From Amblyornis subalaris (lineage: Eukaryota > Chordata > Aves > Passeriformes > Ptilonorhynchidae), in the NCBI GenBank assembly GCA_018881555.1, contig JACAXG010000107.1:1330406-1394405 (forward strand): a stretch of 64,000 nt of DNA, written 5' to 3'. Made by a program: the position numbers and the translations under genes. The notes beneath the pieces were generated by a model that was not told the DNA's origin, did not search any database, and saw nothing but the letters and a program-made list of their open reading frames with translations. Below are positions 13,790 through 26,178 of this stretch, piece after piece. Positions within the stretch are counted from its first letter, which is position 1. Each line of letters opens with the position of its first letter.

Positions 13790-13870
13790 GCCTCTGTAAC
13801 TTAATTTTCCTGGACAATAATCTCNGGCCTAAAAAATGAAGATAATAATTGCTGCTTGTCTGTTAGGTAA
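13790..13870 (+). repeat. Possible MIR-like SINE relic
   Basis: A segment resembling the MIR core (a 'CCTCAGTTTCC...CTGTAAAATG' pattern followed by 'GATAATAAT' and a 'CTGTTAGG' motif) can be traced with gaps in 'aattttcctgg', 'cctaaaaaatgaagataataatt' and 'tgtctgttagg'. Divergence is high and the call is tentative. Confidence 0.3.
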
Positions 13871-16800
13871 AATTGGAATTGGTAAAAAAAAATTATTATT
13901 TTTATGGGTTTATGGAAATAGGTCAATGGCAGATGAAGTGGCTATTTTTCAAACATAGGTAAGAAGAGATATGGGTGTGTTTTCATTAAAATGCTGAGCA
14001 GATAGCCCTTATTTTTTCATTTGATAATATTGAAATAACAATACTCTGTAAAATCAGATACTTTTGTAGGCAATATTATGACCTATGGCTTTGTATTAGC
14101 ATAAGCATACCCTCCAGCTGAAGCTGCAGGCAAGTGTTCTTGTCTGATTCACAATGATTCTATTAAAACCGTGAAGGATTAGATCTAGTTGATCAGCGGT
14201 GACTGAGTGGAATTAACATTTTTTACTGTAATTGGATAATCAGTGGTTGAAGCCAGGATCTGCACAAAGACAGGCGGATCCCCCACTGAAACCCAAACAA
14301 AGAAAGGACCTGCAAGGCTGAGTCCGTGTAGCTCAAAGAGAGTCTGAAGAGGTTTAACAAAACCTCAAACAACAGACCAGAGCTTTGGAAAATAGTATTC
14401 CTAGAACTGCAATGAAATAAATAAAAAAAAAAGAAACAAGCCACCTTCTTTGAATAGATGGTTTTTCTTTGCTTTGTGCTAACAAAGCACTTTGTATTAA
14501 CAAATCTCTGGAGACGCTGTAGTAACTCCAACTCGATTTGAAGGTAAGAAATAAGGCACATTAGATTTCAAGAGGATTTGCAAAGCCCTCAGCAGTTTTG
14601 TCCCAACTGCTACTACTATTTATTTTGTGTATTTGCTCTTCCTGGTTCATCCCATCTAGCTTTAGGCACTTAAATTAGACTTCTAGTCATGAGGCAGGTT
14701 CATGTCTTAGGTGCACGAAATTGTCCTCTGAAGTTGCTGATCTTTTTCTATTGACCAGAGGAAAAGCTGGAGCTCCCACCTCAGGTACATCATTTTAAGT
14801 GACAGATCCAATCTTCAGTGGTTTGCTCATTACACAGGTCACAGGTCCTTGGTGAACCTCTGTTTTATTCATGTATCACCTGTCTATGTTTTTCATTAGG
14901 TGTTGCAGTAAATGTAATGCTTGCTTCAAGTTCTGTTGGTGTCATCTGTATTTAATTTCAGTATTTTATGTCTCTTTGAATTCAGACCTCCGAAATTAAT
15001 AGGTATTTTGGCACTGACTTCAGGGGCAGCAGGGTGAGGTCCTATCCACCCTTTGAACTTTCGAGCCCTTTAATAATTAAACAAACAATTAGCAGCATAA
15101 GAACAACGAAAAATAATTGAATAAATTTTTCTGTCCACGAATGAGAGCAATGTGCACGAGAGATTCATGAACTTTTGTCTCTGATTTTAATAAAGTGAGA
15201 TGTGATGATAACTGCATTTTCCTGTCCGTGTTTGTGCAAATATTGTCGTACCAGACACAGGGAATTTAGTGGGTGAACAAGGAATTATAGACTTGTGTGT
15301 GCTTGGAAGGTGCACAAGGATGCTCTTGACTTTCTTGGCCAGGTGTTATTCACAGACTTAAATATGGATTTCATCAATAAATAAGTGAAATCTGCATAAT
15401 ACAGTCCTGTGCTGTGTGACTAGAGCAAACAGAATACTGTTTGTCACTCAGTTATGAAATATTTCAGTAGCAAAAGGTATTTTTAAAAGCTCTTTAAAGC
15501 CATACATGTGTATGTCAATCCGAGCAAAGAATATCTCTATACGGGCTAGCAAATAATTTTTTCTGTATAACATTAGACCTTACAGCAAAGTAAAAAAAAT
15601 GACTGACATGGCTTCACTTATTACAAGTACAGGAAAAGTATTTCTATATAATTAATTCTGAAAGTAAGGTTTATATCTGTTACTAAAAACAAGACATTTG
15701 TTCCCTGCTTTATTCTATATATTTCTTTGCTTTCAGCTAGTAATCTTTCTTTGAAATACCATGGAAACAAGCAAATATGCCTCATTAAATTTTCCTTGCA
15801 GGGAAGAAGAGGAAAAAAAAAACAAAACAGAAAAAGCAGAGAATTTTTAAATCATGGTGTAGGAAAGAATAAAATAGAAAGGGTGATTAGATTGCTCTTC
15901 TTAATTCTTTCGGGCATGGTAGGATAATTTGCTGGGGAAAAAAAACCACTGCAACAACTTCTTGATTTGTCTTTACTTCTAGTTGGACTGTTTTCCAGCT
16001 GAATACTGCAGTATTACTTCACATTTTACAGTCTTGCTCATCACTGTAAGATATGAGTCACAGCTGATACCGAACAGTCCCTTACTATAGCTAAAATAAT
16101 GATTTTTAAATGGTTTTTAAAGGATTTTGTTTAGACTCCTATAAAATCNTATTTTAAAATGCAGACTTTGCATAAATTAATATCTAGCTGACATCTTATG
16201 TGCAGATATGTTTAGAACTGTTTCCTTGTTATCAAAGAGAGGGCCAGATTTCCGGTGAGACACCACTAAATTTAGTATCAATAAATGCTGATATGTAGCA
16301 GTTGAGGACTCAGATCAGGAAAAATTACTAAACGAGAATTTGCAGGAATGCTTTTTTATAAGGGATTTAAAGTTGCATTGTACTTAGAAGCAATTTTAAC
16401 TTTCAGCAATGTACCTTGCTCTGCCTTCATATATCATTGAAATCCCAACGAATGGGTTGTGGAAGATCCACACACCACTGTCAGAATCCCCCTCCACGTT
16501 TCCCAGAACCAGTCCTGTAGCTTTAACTAAGGCGACGTCTGAGGGACATGTCTTGAAATTAAACTCTGCTCTTCAGAATGTCCCCAGTATCTTAAAGTCA
16601 GCTGGGTAGTGAAAGGGATATTGATTTAGCTGGGCTAGTATTTTGCACCCTGAAATCTACTTTAAAAAAGGAAAGATCAATAAATTACTTTCTCGGATTG
16701 GTGTGTGTTTTTATTTAGCTGGCGGGTGGTGCAATTCATTTCCCAACGTGTTAATTTCTAACAGTGCAAAGACAAAGGTCCCCAAGACCCCTTTACACTG

Positions 16801-18073
16801 AGACAATTCAGAGCCACGGGGGGAAATGATGCCAGCTGCAAAGCAGTGTGAGCCTGGAGGCAGCCAGAGAACATCCAGAGACTGAGAAGGCATGAATTCC
16901 ATAAGGACTGTGGGAACAAGCAGATCCTACTGCTCCTCGAGCTCTTGTTTATGGCTTGTGTCCCCACTTAGGATATTTCTGGAGGGCCCAGAACCCACGG
17001 CTGGTTTCACTACTCCTAGTAAATAAGCTGAGAAGGCCAAAGTTGGTGAATTAGCCGGGTGAGCAAGAGCCAGACTTCATCCGTGCCTGTCCTTCCTCAG
17101 GAGGGTGTCCACCTTCCCCACTTCCAGAGAGCCACCAGTTAAACACCATCCAAAGAGTTTTTCCCACTGAATGCCCCAACTTTTATCTGTCCGAAGTAGA
17201 TTTATGCAAGTAGCTCTGTGATCCAGTTCCTGTATTAATCCCAGGCCATTTTCAGAGGAATACAATGTGTGAAGGGTGGGTAACAGATTCAGCAAAAACA
17301 TACAGTTGAGCTAAATCTAGAAATTGATTTCCAATGAAAGGTTTAAAAAAAACTAACAAAAATTCCCTCCAGAAGATCAGAAATGCAATAGCATTAACCC
17401 TGTGCCAAGAAAAGTGATAGATCCTAAGGTGATTGTCTATTCAAGCAAAGAAATAAGTCATGTCAAAAAAATATCCACATTTTGAAAATAATTTGGTAAA
17501 GCATCTCAAGCTGTTCAGCCCTGCTGCAGCCACATTGCTAACGGGAGGTAAACACAGTAATTGTCTAGGATTTCCTGCCATGTCACTGCCTTTTTGCTGA
17601 TCCACGAAATTCAAAATGCCATTGTTTCCAGGAGGGAAACTAGTGCCTCTAACAATATTCTGAAGTGACTGTAGACCAGGAGAACACTGTGAGTATACCA
17701 CAACCCAACAGATCATTAAAAATTTGGTCAAAAAAAATTGTTATGTGGGTTTGGTTTTTTTCCCAGATAATTATTCAGGTTTTATAATTCTATTCCTGTG
17801 ACTGAAAATTACAGTTCTTTGAGGCAGGAAGAAAACTCATCAGTACCTTCAATGGAGGCTGTTCTTTTTGAAAGACAAAGGTGTTAGTCCTAAGATTTTA
17901 ATGGTAAAAGATGTTATTCTAGTTATCTCACTTCCTACATGACAAATATCACTTTATAACCCATGCATTTAAGCTTGACATTTTGTGGTTGAACTAGAAC
18001 ACATCCCAGTGCTGAGGAAAGACTAGTGGAAAGACGTTCGCTCTTGATGGGAAAATTTGTAGTGATGAAGGTG
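13871..18073. other. Unique AT-rich DNA
   Basis: No gene or clear repeat is seen. A perfect 14-base palindrome, AATACTGCAGTATT, lies at 16002-16015. The part from 15050 to 15250 has several ATTA/TAAT cores and retained CpGs and could be a conserved element, though this is only an impression. 'gagggccagatttccgg' at about 16240-16256 resembles the edge of an ancient sauropsid palindromic repeat. Confidence 0.4.
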
Positions 18074-18462
18074 AACGGAGGCTGAGAGAGCTTCAGTTGT
18101 TTAACCTGGAAAGAGAAGGTTTAGGAGGGTCTTGCCAATGTNTAGAAATACCTGATGTGGGAGTAGAGAAGACAGAGCTGGACTTTTCTCAGTGGTGCTC
18201 AGTGACAGGACAACAGGCAGAGAGCACAAATTCAGATACGGAAAATTCCATGTAAATATATGAAAAGCAGGTTTGTTGTATGGATGGTCAAATACCAAAA
18301 AGATTGCCCATGTTGCAAGTCCCTGTCCTTGGGGATATTCAAGTCCCATCTGGATACAACCCTGGACAAGCCGCTGCAGATGACTCTTCTCTGAGCAGGG
18401 GTGTTGGACAAGATGCTCTCCAGAGGTCCTTTCCAACTTCAACAGTCTTGTATTCCTGTATC
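18074..18462 (+). repeat. CR1 LINE, about 390 bp of 3' region
   Basis: The segment opens with the CR1 phrase GAGGCTGAGAGAGCTT and continues with 'tttaacctggaaagagaagg'. Downstream come 'ggggatattcaagtcccatc', 'gagcaggggtgttggac' and 'ctctccagaggtcctttcc', and it ends in 'cttgtattcctgtat'. The order and spacing are those of a plus-strand CR1 copy with moderate divergence. The 113-codon minus-strand frame within it is a by-product. Confidence 0.85.
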
Positions 18463-19053
18463 AAACACTTCTTCCTGTAATCTAATAACCAACAGCAAAT
18501 AACAGCTAATTAGCCACCAGAGTAAAAAATCGGCATTTATTTCCTATTTAATTTTATCTTCAATTTCTAGCTGTTGGATCTTGGCTCCCGTCTGGCCACT
18601 TGATTAAAGAGCTCTCTTCTAGCCGCTCTTTAGACACTCTCAGATCAAGCCACCTGTTAACCTTCTTTTTGATAAGCCAAAGGGTATTGCCACAAATAAA
18701 TACTCCATGTTCTTGGTTAAAATGGAAATTGAGCCCTTAATCTAGCCAATTTGCAGGAACAGGTACTTTACTGTCCAAGTGCAATCTGAACAGATTCTGA
18801 CTGTTGAACTCACATCCCTCATTGGCTCTTACAACTTGTAACGACTCAAGATAATAAAATGTAAAAAAAAAAAAAATCCCCCAAACCACAAAACCACCCC
18901 TCCTACCTAAAAATGACCCCTGCTTTCAAAGCCAGCAAGAGATACTAAGTATTATATTAGTGGTATAAGGGTCTCTTTAAGATTCTAGAATGATGCACAG
19001 GTGACCTGAAAAACAGATAGCACTGGAAAAGGTCAATTTTAGGTTCTAAGTTG
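18463..19053. other. Unique DNA with a poly-A run and a small palindrome
   Basis: GCTAATTAGC at 18505-18514 is a perfect 10-base palindrome of homeodomain type. Poly-A at about 18862-18875 is followed by a C-rich stretch (CCCCCAAACCAC and similar). No gene or TE body is seen. Confidence 0.45.
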
Positions 19054-19101
19054 NNGAATCTGNCTGACNCNTNTTTTTTTTTTTTTTTTTTTNNTTTTTG
19101 N
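19054..19101. repeat. Poly-T tract with clustered N calls
   Basis: A run of T is surrounded by about ten N bases within 50 positions. This is best read as a homopolymer where base calling or assembly failed, so the length and flanks are unreliable. Confidence 0.8.
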
Positions 19102-22100
19102 CAAGAAATATATTTGCATTGCTACTGGCTGTCAAAAATGCTACAAACAGACAGTAATAATTAAAGATATAGCCAGTTTAATGGGTAAAGAAGAATTTGC
19201 AACTGTAGGCAAATTGGTTTGCCATTTTAAACTAGAAATATACTGCAGTAAAACTACTGAAATNAATGGTGATATGCAGCTTAAATACTTCAAAAATTCA
19301 GCAATGCATCAAGTGTAGTATATGACAGCAAGAAAGATCCAGAAATAGGGAGACTCCTTTAGGCTGGATACTGAGTTCTTATCCTTATTTCCATCAAACA
19401 GGCACATTCTTTTGTTTAAAGGGCTCTGGGTGCTAGACAAAAAAAGCGTTTTGAAAATATATCTAATTTTATCTGTAAACTGCGCTCAATTATTGTTCAT
19501 ANCAATGGGCTTCATGGCAGATCTTCAGTGTGCTGTTGAGTACTGTCAGCTATGAGGTGGTGCAGGAGCCTGAGCACCAGAGCTTCTCCCTGAGTTCATT
19601 CCCAACTCCCGCAGCCTCATTACTCAAAGCCCATCTTATGGTCTTGAGGACTCATGCCATGAACAGTAAATACTACTTACCAAATCACTTTCCTCCATCA
19701 AATATTCTATATTGATTCTATCCTGCTTTTTATTTATTCTACTGTTACTTAACCTTCATACAATCTCCGACATAGCAAGAGTAACAATGAATAATTCAAT
19801 GGTTAATCATAACCTTGCTCCCTACGCCAGGATCAGTGGGTTTTTGTTTCTCTTTGTCATTCCAATATGGTGGAGTTTTGTTCATGTATTTGCTGTTGTC
19901 TATTGTTCCTGCACCTGTCTACTCCTCTCTGAAAATGAAGTTTATTGTTTTCTTAGCTTCTTTGTGTAAAAATCCAGATTCAAATAGATTACCTTTTCAG
20001 AAGGGATGGAAGATATAAAAGTACAGCTGCTTAAGCAATTAGCAGAGCAGCATGACATTTGCAAGCCTAGAGCTATTGGGAACTCACCTGGCTTCGGATG
20101 CCATTATAAACTCAGAGTTTGGTTCAGGTCACTGGGAGGGACAAGACATGCTGGAGCGAAATCAAACTTGCTGGTGAGCTCCTCTCTCTGACAGGAACCA
20201 CTTTTAAGCCCTTCATATCTCAAACACATCTATTCCAGCATTTGGGGTGAAATTCACCTCCAGGCTGAGAAATGTAAATGCAAGTATCTACATGTTGCTC
20301 TCTAAACGTTGCTAAGGTCTGCTTGCATCACTTTTGAAGCAGATCAAAACAGTATGACAGGCTAGAAAATTAAATATTCAGCTGACCTGCCTTTGTGTGT
20401 CTAGTTTTAGGTGAGCTGAACTGCACAGTGTATTTAGGAGATGACAGCTGGAGACTAAATTGAATCACCTTAGGGCATTTTAAATGGCATCAAACCTCTG
20501 TATTAGGGGAGCTGAACACCCTTTTTTTTTGTTTGTTTCCTGAACTCAGTCTTTCCTCGTTCCACTCGTACGGAACCTCCTACATACTTGGCACTAGCCT
20601 TAATCCAATATTACTTTACACATCAGCAAGATCAGAATTATTCAGTGCTGACAATCGTGGATAATCTAATATATATTTTGCTGTAGTTGATTCCCAAAGC
20701 CTCCTCAGGTTAAATAANCACATTCACATGATTAAGATTATGATCTTTCCCAACTACTTTGTTTCCTTTACTGGGGACTTTATTTTGCCTATCTGATTCC
20801 AGTAGAGATGACAAACAACATCCACAACTGAAGAGATAACAAATCTTATCATAAATCAATTAAGAAAGTTCTGTGAGGAAAGGCATCCCCTTGGTTTCAT
20901 CTGACAGAGAGCGAAAAGGACAGAGAACAATTAATGAGCAGTGGCATTTAGGAGATTTCCAGTTAGCCAGAAACTCAATTGAGTCCCTTGAAACCTGGTT
21001 TCCTGCCTCAGCCACCAGCCCATGGACATCCTCAGACCTCTGTTCGGTTTCTCAGCAATAAAAACAATTAGAAAAAGCACAGAAATCACTTAATTAATCT
21101 CCATAGAATTTTTTGTTGTTCAATAGGATGTGGGAGAGATGAGAAAAGAGCAAGCAGAAGTGAAGGAAGGAAAACCACAGTAACCAAAAGTTTCAGGCAG
21201 TGGTCTAAGCTCTGGGGAACAGAGGTTAAGTCACTGCTTGGCATAATTTGCAGTAACTCGAGGTGAAAAACTCTTCAGGCAAAGTGAATATCCATGAATC
21301 TGACCTCCTCTGCTTTCGGGATAGACAGACTTGTATTTAGGGATAATCTTCTGCAAAAATGTGGTTCTTATCACAGTGCAGAGCAAAAAGGAAAAAAAAA
21401 AAAAAAGGAGGTGACAGGGGACTTAAAATAGTTTCTATAACATGAAATTGGTGTCTTCCATTCTCATCATCAGTGCTGAGCTCTGCTACCACAGAAAGGA
21501 TGAGTTTGCAGCAGCTCCCACATGTACTCATTCTGAAGCTTGCACTAGGTCATCTGCTGCTCTCAGCTACAGATATATTTTGCAGTGGCAGCCAAATAAA
21601 GGTCATTTGTCAGAGCACAGTGAGAGTGGGGTGATTACTGGGCCTTGATTACTACTGTAATACAAATAGAGAATATTAATAAGCTAAATTACATTCTGAG
21701 TCCTTTTACTGTAGCTTTGCAAGAAGAAAAAAAAGAAAAGCGGACTAGATTGTGAAGGCATTTCACTAATGGTTAATGAATATTTATTACTTTTGAAGAT
21801 GAAGAAGACTGTGTCAGGATGCTGCATAGCCCTCTGTATAAATGGTTTATCCTTGCATTTTTTTTCCCATCAACTGCTTTCATCAAGGTCTGGAACAAGT
21901 ATTCCTTCTTCTCATTTCAGGCTGCATAAATAATACACGTTCTGTTTGGAAAGTCCTGGGAGAAAGCACAGCATTTCCAAACCCTGTGATAAAGCTGGTG
22001 AGAAATCCCAAAGGGCCCACTCTGTATTTGGACCATTAGAGACTGAGGACAGTTGAAGGCAAAGTGACATTCCCAGAGACTCATTAGATCCAGGTGTAGG

Positions 22101-22107
22101 TAGGGGC
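19102..22107. other. Unique AT-rich DNA
   Basis: No gene or interspersed repeat is recognised. There is a poly-A run at about 21392-21406. Frames of 60-85 codons overlap one another and carry no known motif. Confidence 0.5.
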
Positions 22108-22720
22108 TGTGCTGGTTTTGGCTGATGTAGAGTTAATTTTGTTCAGAGTGGCCAGTATGGGGCTGTGTTTCGGATTTGTGCTGGAAATGGTGTTGATAAC
22201 ACAAGGACGTTTTCCTTATGCTGGGCAGTGCTTACATGGAGTCAAGGCCTCTCCTCCTCACCCCATTCCTCCATCGAGGGGCTTGGGGATACATTAGGAT
22301 TTGGGAGGGGCCACAGCCAGGACAGCTGACCCCAGCTGATCCCAGGGATATCCCAGACCATACAGGGTCATGTTCAGCTCATAAATCTTGGGGGAAAAGA
22401 AGGAAAGGGGCAGGGGCTGGGAAGAGGAGTTGGAGAGCATTTGAATAGACGGCATTTGCTTTTCCAAGTCACTGTCACACTTGTGAGCCCTGTTTTCCTG
22501 GGGGTTCCTGAACACCTGCCTGCCCATGGGAAGTGGGGAATGAATTCCTTGTTTGGCTTTGACTGTGTGTGGCTTTTGCTTTGCCTGTTAAACTNTCTGT
22601 ATGTCAAACCACGGGTTTTCTCCCTTTTAGCCTTCAGATTCTCTCCCCCATCTCAGCATCCAGGGACTGGAGTGAGCAGCTTTGTGGGGCTGAACTGTTG
22701 GCTGGGGTTAAACCACAGCA
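22108..22720 (+). mobile_element. Solo LTR of an avian endogenous retrovirus (613 bp)
   Basis: The element starts TGTGCTGG (22108) and ends ACAGCA (22720). It is flanked on both sides by GGGC (22104-22107 and 22721-22724), consistent with a 4-bp target duplication. I recognise its wording (GCTGGTTTTGGCTG at the left, GGCTGGGGTTAAACCAC at the right) as an LTR common in bird genomes, but I do not recall its database name. A TATA-like CATAAA lies at 22380-22385 and a polyadenylation-like GTTAAA at 22587-22592, which gives a plus-strand U3-R-U5 order. No primer-binding site or internal retroviral sequence follows, so it is a solo LTR left by recombination. Six overlapping small frames within it are not genes. 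Confidence 0.85.
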
Positions 22721-24680
22721 GGGCAAAGAGGTCTTTTGCCATAGGCACCGTCAGGAATAATCCAAAAAGTTATCATATGGGCACATCTCTCCAGAACTAT
22801 CTCTCATAAATATTTTAGCGGAACAGGAAGAGTTGGTGACCCTTGATACCTTTTCTCGGAACTAATAAACTGTTGAAAGCCTTTCTTTCCCCTTCAGTAG
22901 GAATTAGGTTTCCAACTTCCAGTGACTCAATCTTTCCGGAGAGCAGTCTTTTCTTACTGTGTCTGGATTGTCTCCTTGCATTTGATATAAGAGTTGATGA
23001 TTTTGGGGAAAAAAAAGCCAAGTTGAAAAATACCAATAAAAAGGAGGGGCTGTGCTGGTGACAGAAGCACNTTTTAAGTTTCATTTTCAGGTTTAGAAGG
23101 AACTAACTTGGAGTCAGATGCCTTACTTCAATTTTCCGTGGCATAAGGGGAAGGCAAATATAGCCCATAATATTTTTGCTCATGCTTGTGTGCTTGTCAA
23201 TGTGCCTTTGTCTTAAAGACAGAAGAGATGCAAGACTCGCAGAAGACCTGTTTTGTTATTGATCACACATTTTTTAATCTTTCCTTTTTTTTAAGACTTC
23301 ATAAAATATTAGTGCTTTTTTCCNAGTTTACTTTAAAGTTGTCTTTAGAAAAGGTTGATTTTTTTTTTTCCTGCTTGGGATTTCCAGGGACAGATTGAGA
23401 TTTCTTTAATTAAAATACTAAGGGAAAGAGACAATTAAATTTCTGGAGTTTTAACTTTAATAAACACTAGTTTATTAGATACTTGGAAAACAACCACTCT
23501 TTGGTGTCTATCTCAACATTTTACTCTTCTGCATAATTGCCTTGTGCAGTTGTGTCTAAACAGCAGCAATTTCCCTTTGAACATAACCTTTTGCATAAAT
23601 GATATCACTCAACATTATAAACCCAAGCAGTGAAAGCACAAGGTTCAAAGCACAAAGAACTTGAATTCCCATAGTGAATAAGCGAAGTGACCAGTGGAAT
23701 ATCATATAAAGATGAAAAGGTGGATCTGCATTAAGCACATGCTCCAGGGAAGGCTGAGGATTCTCTTCAGCAGAAGTGATGTAGTAGAAACACACGAGTT
23801 AGCATCAATGTTTTCCACCGAGAATCCCATCTGAGCACCATGTGTTGGATAGTCAGAGTGGACATCCAAATTGTCCAAGGGCTGAATGTACCCAGTTTCC
23901 ACTCTCATGTTGCATCTGTGAGTCTTGGGGATCTACAGTTTTGGCCCTCCCACCTACTGTGTAATTATTATTCATGCACATTTCCTGATTTTGCTCCAAA
24001 GAGTTACTTACACGACCAGGTAAGTGCTGGCTGCAAAAAATGTGACAGCTCAGCTCACCACAAAAGAGATTTTAAGAATTATACCTTTACCATCTAATTA
24101 GATGATTTTTAATACACTTACAGGAATTTTATTTATTTTCAGTCTTACATGTTTGCTGGCACAGGAAGGGTTGTATTGTACATAACAGCATCACACTCCC
24201 AGTGTTCTATTACACACTTACCCTGNCAGGCCCAGTCCCAAAGATTTGCTGAGGCTAATAGTTTGTATTCTGCACCCTAAAATCCCTGGGCATGTTATAT
24301 GGGCACAGAACAAAACATCAGTTCCAGAACGCTCCAATATGTATTTTTTTTAAGATAAACAGGTCTTATGCAAAAGTAAGATGTTTCTGCGGTTTAGAAA
24401 CTTTCCTAATGGCCCACTTATATCTGTGACCTGCTCCGTTTTTGTGAACACTGTAAGAAGCTCACTAGTTTTTAATTTAATTTTTTTATGATACCGAATC
24501 AACTTCAATTGTCCTCTACTTCTTGCCTTCATCCTTCATTCCCAAACCCACCAAACAAATGCTCTCTTCCCACGACAGCTGGATAGTAAGGGCATTTGTT
24601 GAGAATAAGTCTAAAGCCTCCCTGTAGTCCGTGGAACTTTAGCACATGTTTAACTGCTGTACTAAATTGCATTGTATGGA
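22721..24680. other. Unique DNA
   Basis: No gene or repeat body is recognised. A perfect donor-like CAG|GTAAGTG lies at about 24017-24024, preceded by an 85-codon frame with no known domain. I do not call an exon from it. Confidence 0.5.
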
Positions 24681-24749
24681 TCTGATCCAAAGCCCATTGA
24701 TGTCAAAGGAAGAAAAGCTCCCATTGACTTCAGTTAGATTTCGATCGGG
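24681..24749. repeat. Ancient imperfect palindromic repeat
   Basis: The left arm (TCTGATCCAAAGCCCATTGA and on, 24681-24709) and the right arm (CCCATTGACTTCAG through GATCGGGC, 24720-24749) are imperfect inverted copies of one another with a short loop. From memory this matches a palindromic interspersed repeat (CATTGACTTCAATGG cores) that is frequent in turtles, crocodilians and birds. I cannot give its family name. Confidence 0.5.
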
Positions 24750-25279
24750 CTTTTTTTTTTAAGGGAAAATGATTATGCACTTTTACTTTTAAACATTTAT
24801 GATGAAAAGCGTCAGCAAATAAAAATTTATGAATAGACTCCCACAAAACAAAAGTGTCAGGAGCTGAAATACTGGGGCAGATGGGCTTTCAAGATCTGTC
24901 ACTCCACCAGCATTGTACAGTTTAAAGGCACTGCATGTACTCGGTTTTTTGAGAGGGTGTGTGGACAAGAAACCNTTCTCATTCATTGCTTTTCTAGCGA
25001 GAGAGATTTGATCTTGGAGCCAGATGATGACTGGGACCTTTTGCACAATGTTTTGTGTTCATCATTCATTGCATTGATATAACCCTGGTAAACCTTCTGA
25101 AAAAGATTTTATGCCTTTAACGTACAGTGCATTTCTGTTTAAAACCAAGGATTTCCTACTTAAGATTCCACCGCATTTTAAGGTTAAAATAACATATATG
25201 CTAATAATGCTTTTTTCTCATATATGGTTTTATTTTTATATATATAATTAAATAAATTTCCAAGAGTTTTAAGGCAGAG
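24750..25279. other. AT-rich unique DNA
   Basis: The last 100 bases before the CR1 copy are very AT-rich (TATATATAATTAAATAAAT near 25240). No gene is seen. Confidence 0.5.
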
Positions 25280-25582
25280 GTCCTCGTTTGCATGAATGCA
25301 TTAATGGCATGGAACTGTGTAATGGCATGAAGCTGTGCCAGGAGAGAGTTAGATTAGATATTAGGAAAAGACTCTTCACCCAAAGGGTGGTTGGGCACTG
25401 GAACAGGCTCCCCAGGGGAGTGGTCACAGCACTGAGCCTGACAGATTTCAAGAAGCATTTGGACACCACTCTTGGGCACAGGGTATGACTCTTGAGGTTG
25501 TCCTGTGCAGGGCCAGGAGTTGGACTTCAATGATCCTTGTGGGTCCCTTCCAACTCAGGATATTCTAGGATTTCATGATTCT
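25280..25582 (+). repeat. CR1 LINE 3' end (about 300 bp)
   Basis: The plus strand carries TTAGATATTAGGAAAAGACT, CTTCACCCAAAGGGTGGT, CACTGGAACAGGCTCCCCAG, ATGATCCTTGTGGGTCCCTT and then the ATTCTAGGATTTCATGATTC tail. This is a well-preserved CR1 of the subtype ending in GGGTCCCTTCCAACTCAGGA. An 18-base tandem duplication (25303-25320 and 25321-25338, AATGGCATG.A.CTGTG) sits near its 5' truncation point. The opposed 66-codon frames are by-products. Confidence 0.92.
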
Positions 25583-26133
25583 CCAAATTAGAGAGAAATT
25601 AAGGCTGTCCAGCAGAAGAATTGGGAATGGAAGATCCTTATCTTGAGCTTCATACCCCAACTTCCTGAGAACATTGCTTCCTTTCTGTATTTAGCACACT
25701 AAGGCCTGCCTTCTTCTTGTCCCATTTTAGACAGAACTGAAATGCCCAATTTTGAAGTGTAATCAGCTAAGGTCGTTCCTGTTGGCAGCTCATGCATCCC
25801 TCCTGGAGTGGTTATCTTTCTCCTCCAACCATAAATATGATTGCACTCTTGGGGCCCTAGCTAAGCACTGAAAAATGCACAGGATACATACNGAGCAAAG
25901 TATTTGCAATGTGCACTTTCAGGATAAGAATGCCTATAAGTAAAAAGGATCATCTCCCCCATTACCCACAAAGCAAACAGAAAGGGTTTGGGGAAAGACA
26001 AAACCCATAGGCTGGGAAGCCAATTTCACTGATGGAAGACATCTGTAGCTGTGGATCTAGTGAGAAAGCCTCTAAACATTGGTAGAAATCTCCTTTTCCA
26101 GTTGCACCAGATAAAGAATTTTATTTGACTTGT
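25583..26133. other. Unique DNA
   Basis: Nothing is recognised between the CR1 copy and the small tandem repeat. Confidence 0.5.
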
Positions 26134-26178
26134 ATTTTCATATAAAGAAACATTTTCATGTAAAGAAACATTTTCATA
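26134..26178 (+). repeat. 18-bp tandem repeat, 2.5 copies
   Basis: The unit ATTTTCATRTAAAGAAAC is repeated at 26134-26151 and 26152-26169, with a partial third copy at 26170-26178. The first two differ by one base, so the duplication is fairly recent. Confidence 0.85.

Noticed and set aside
22109..22809. Several 60-122 codon frames
   Set aside because: They lie within or over the solo LTR, which has no coding sequence of its own.
24017..24024. Perfect donor-like CAG|GTAAGTG as evidence of an exon
   Set aside because: The upstream sequence has no clear acceptor or recognisable protein, and such sites occur by chance many times in 64 kb.
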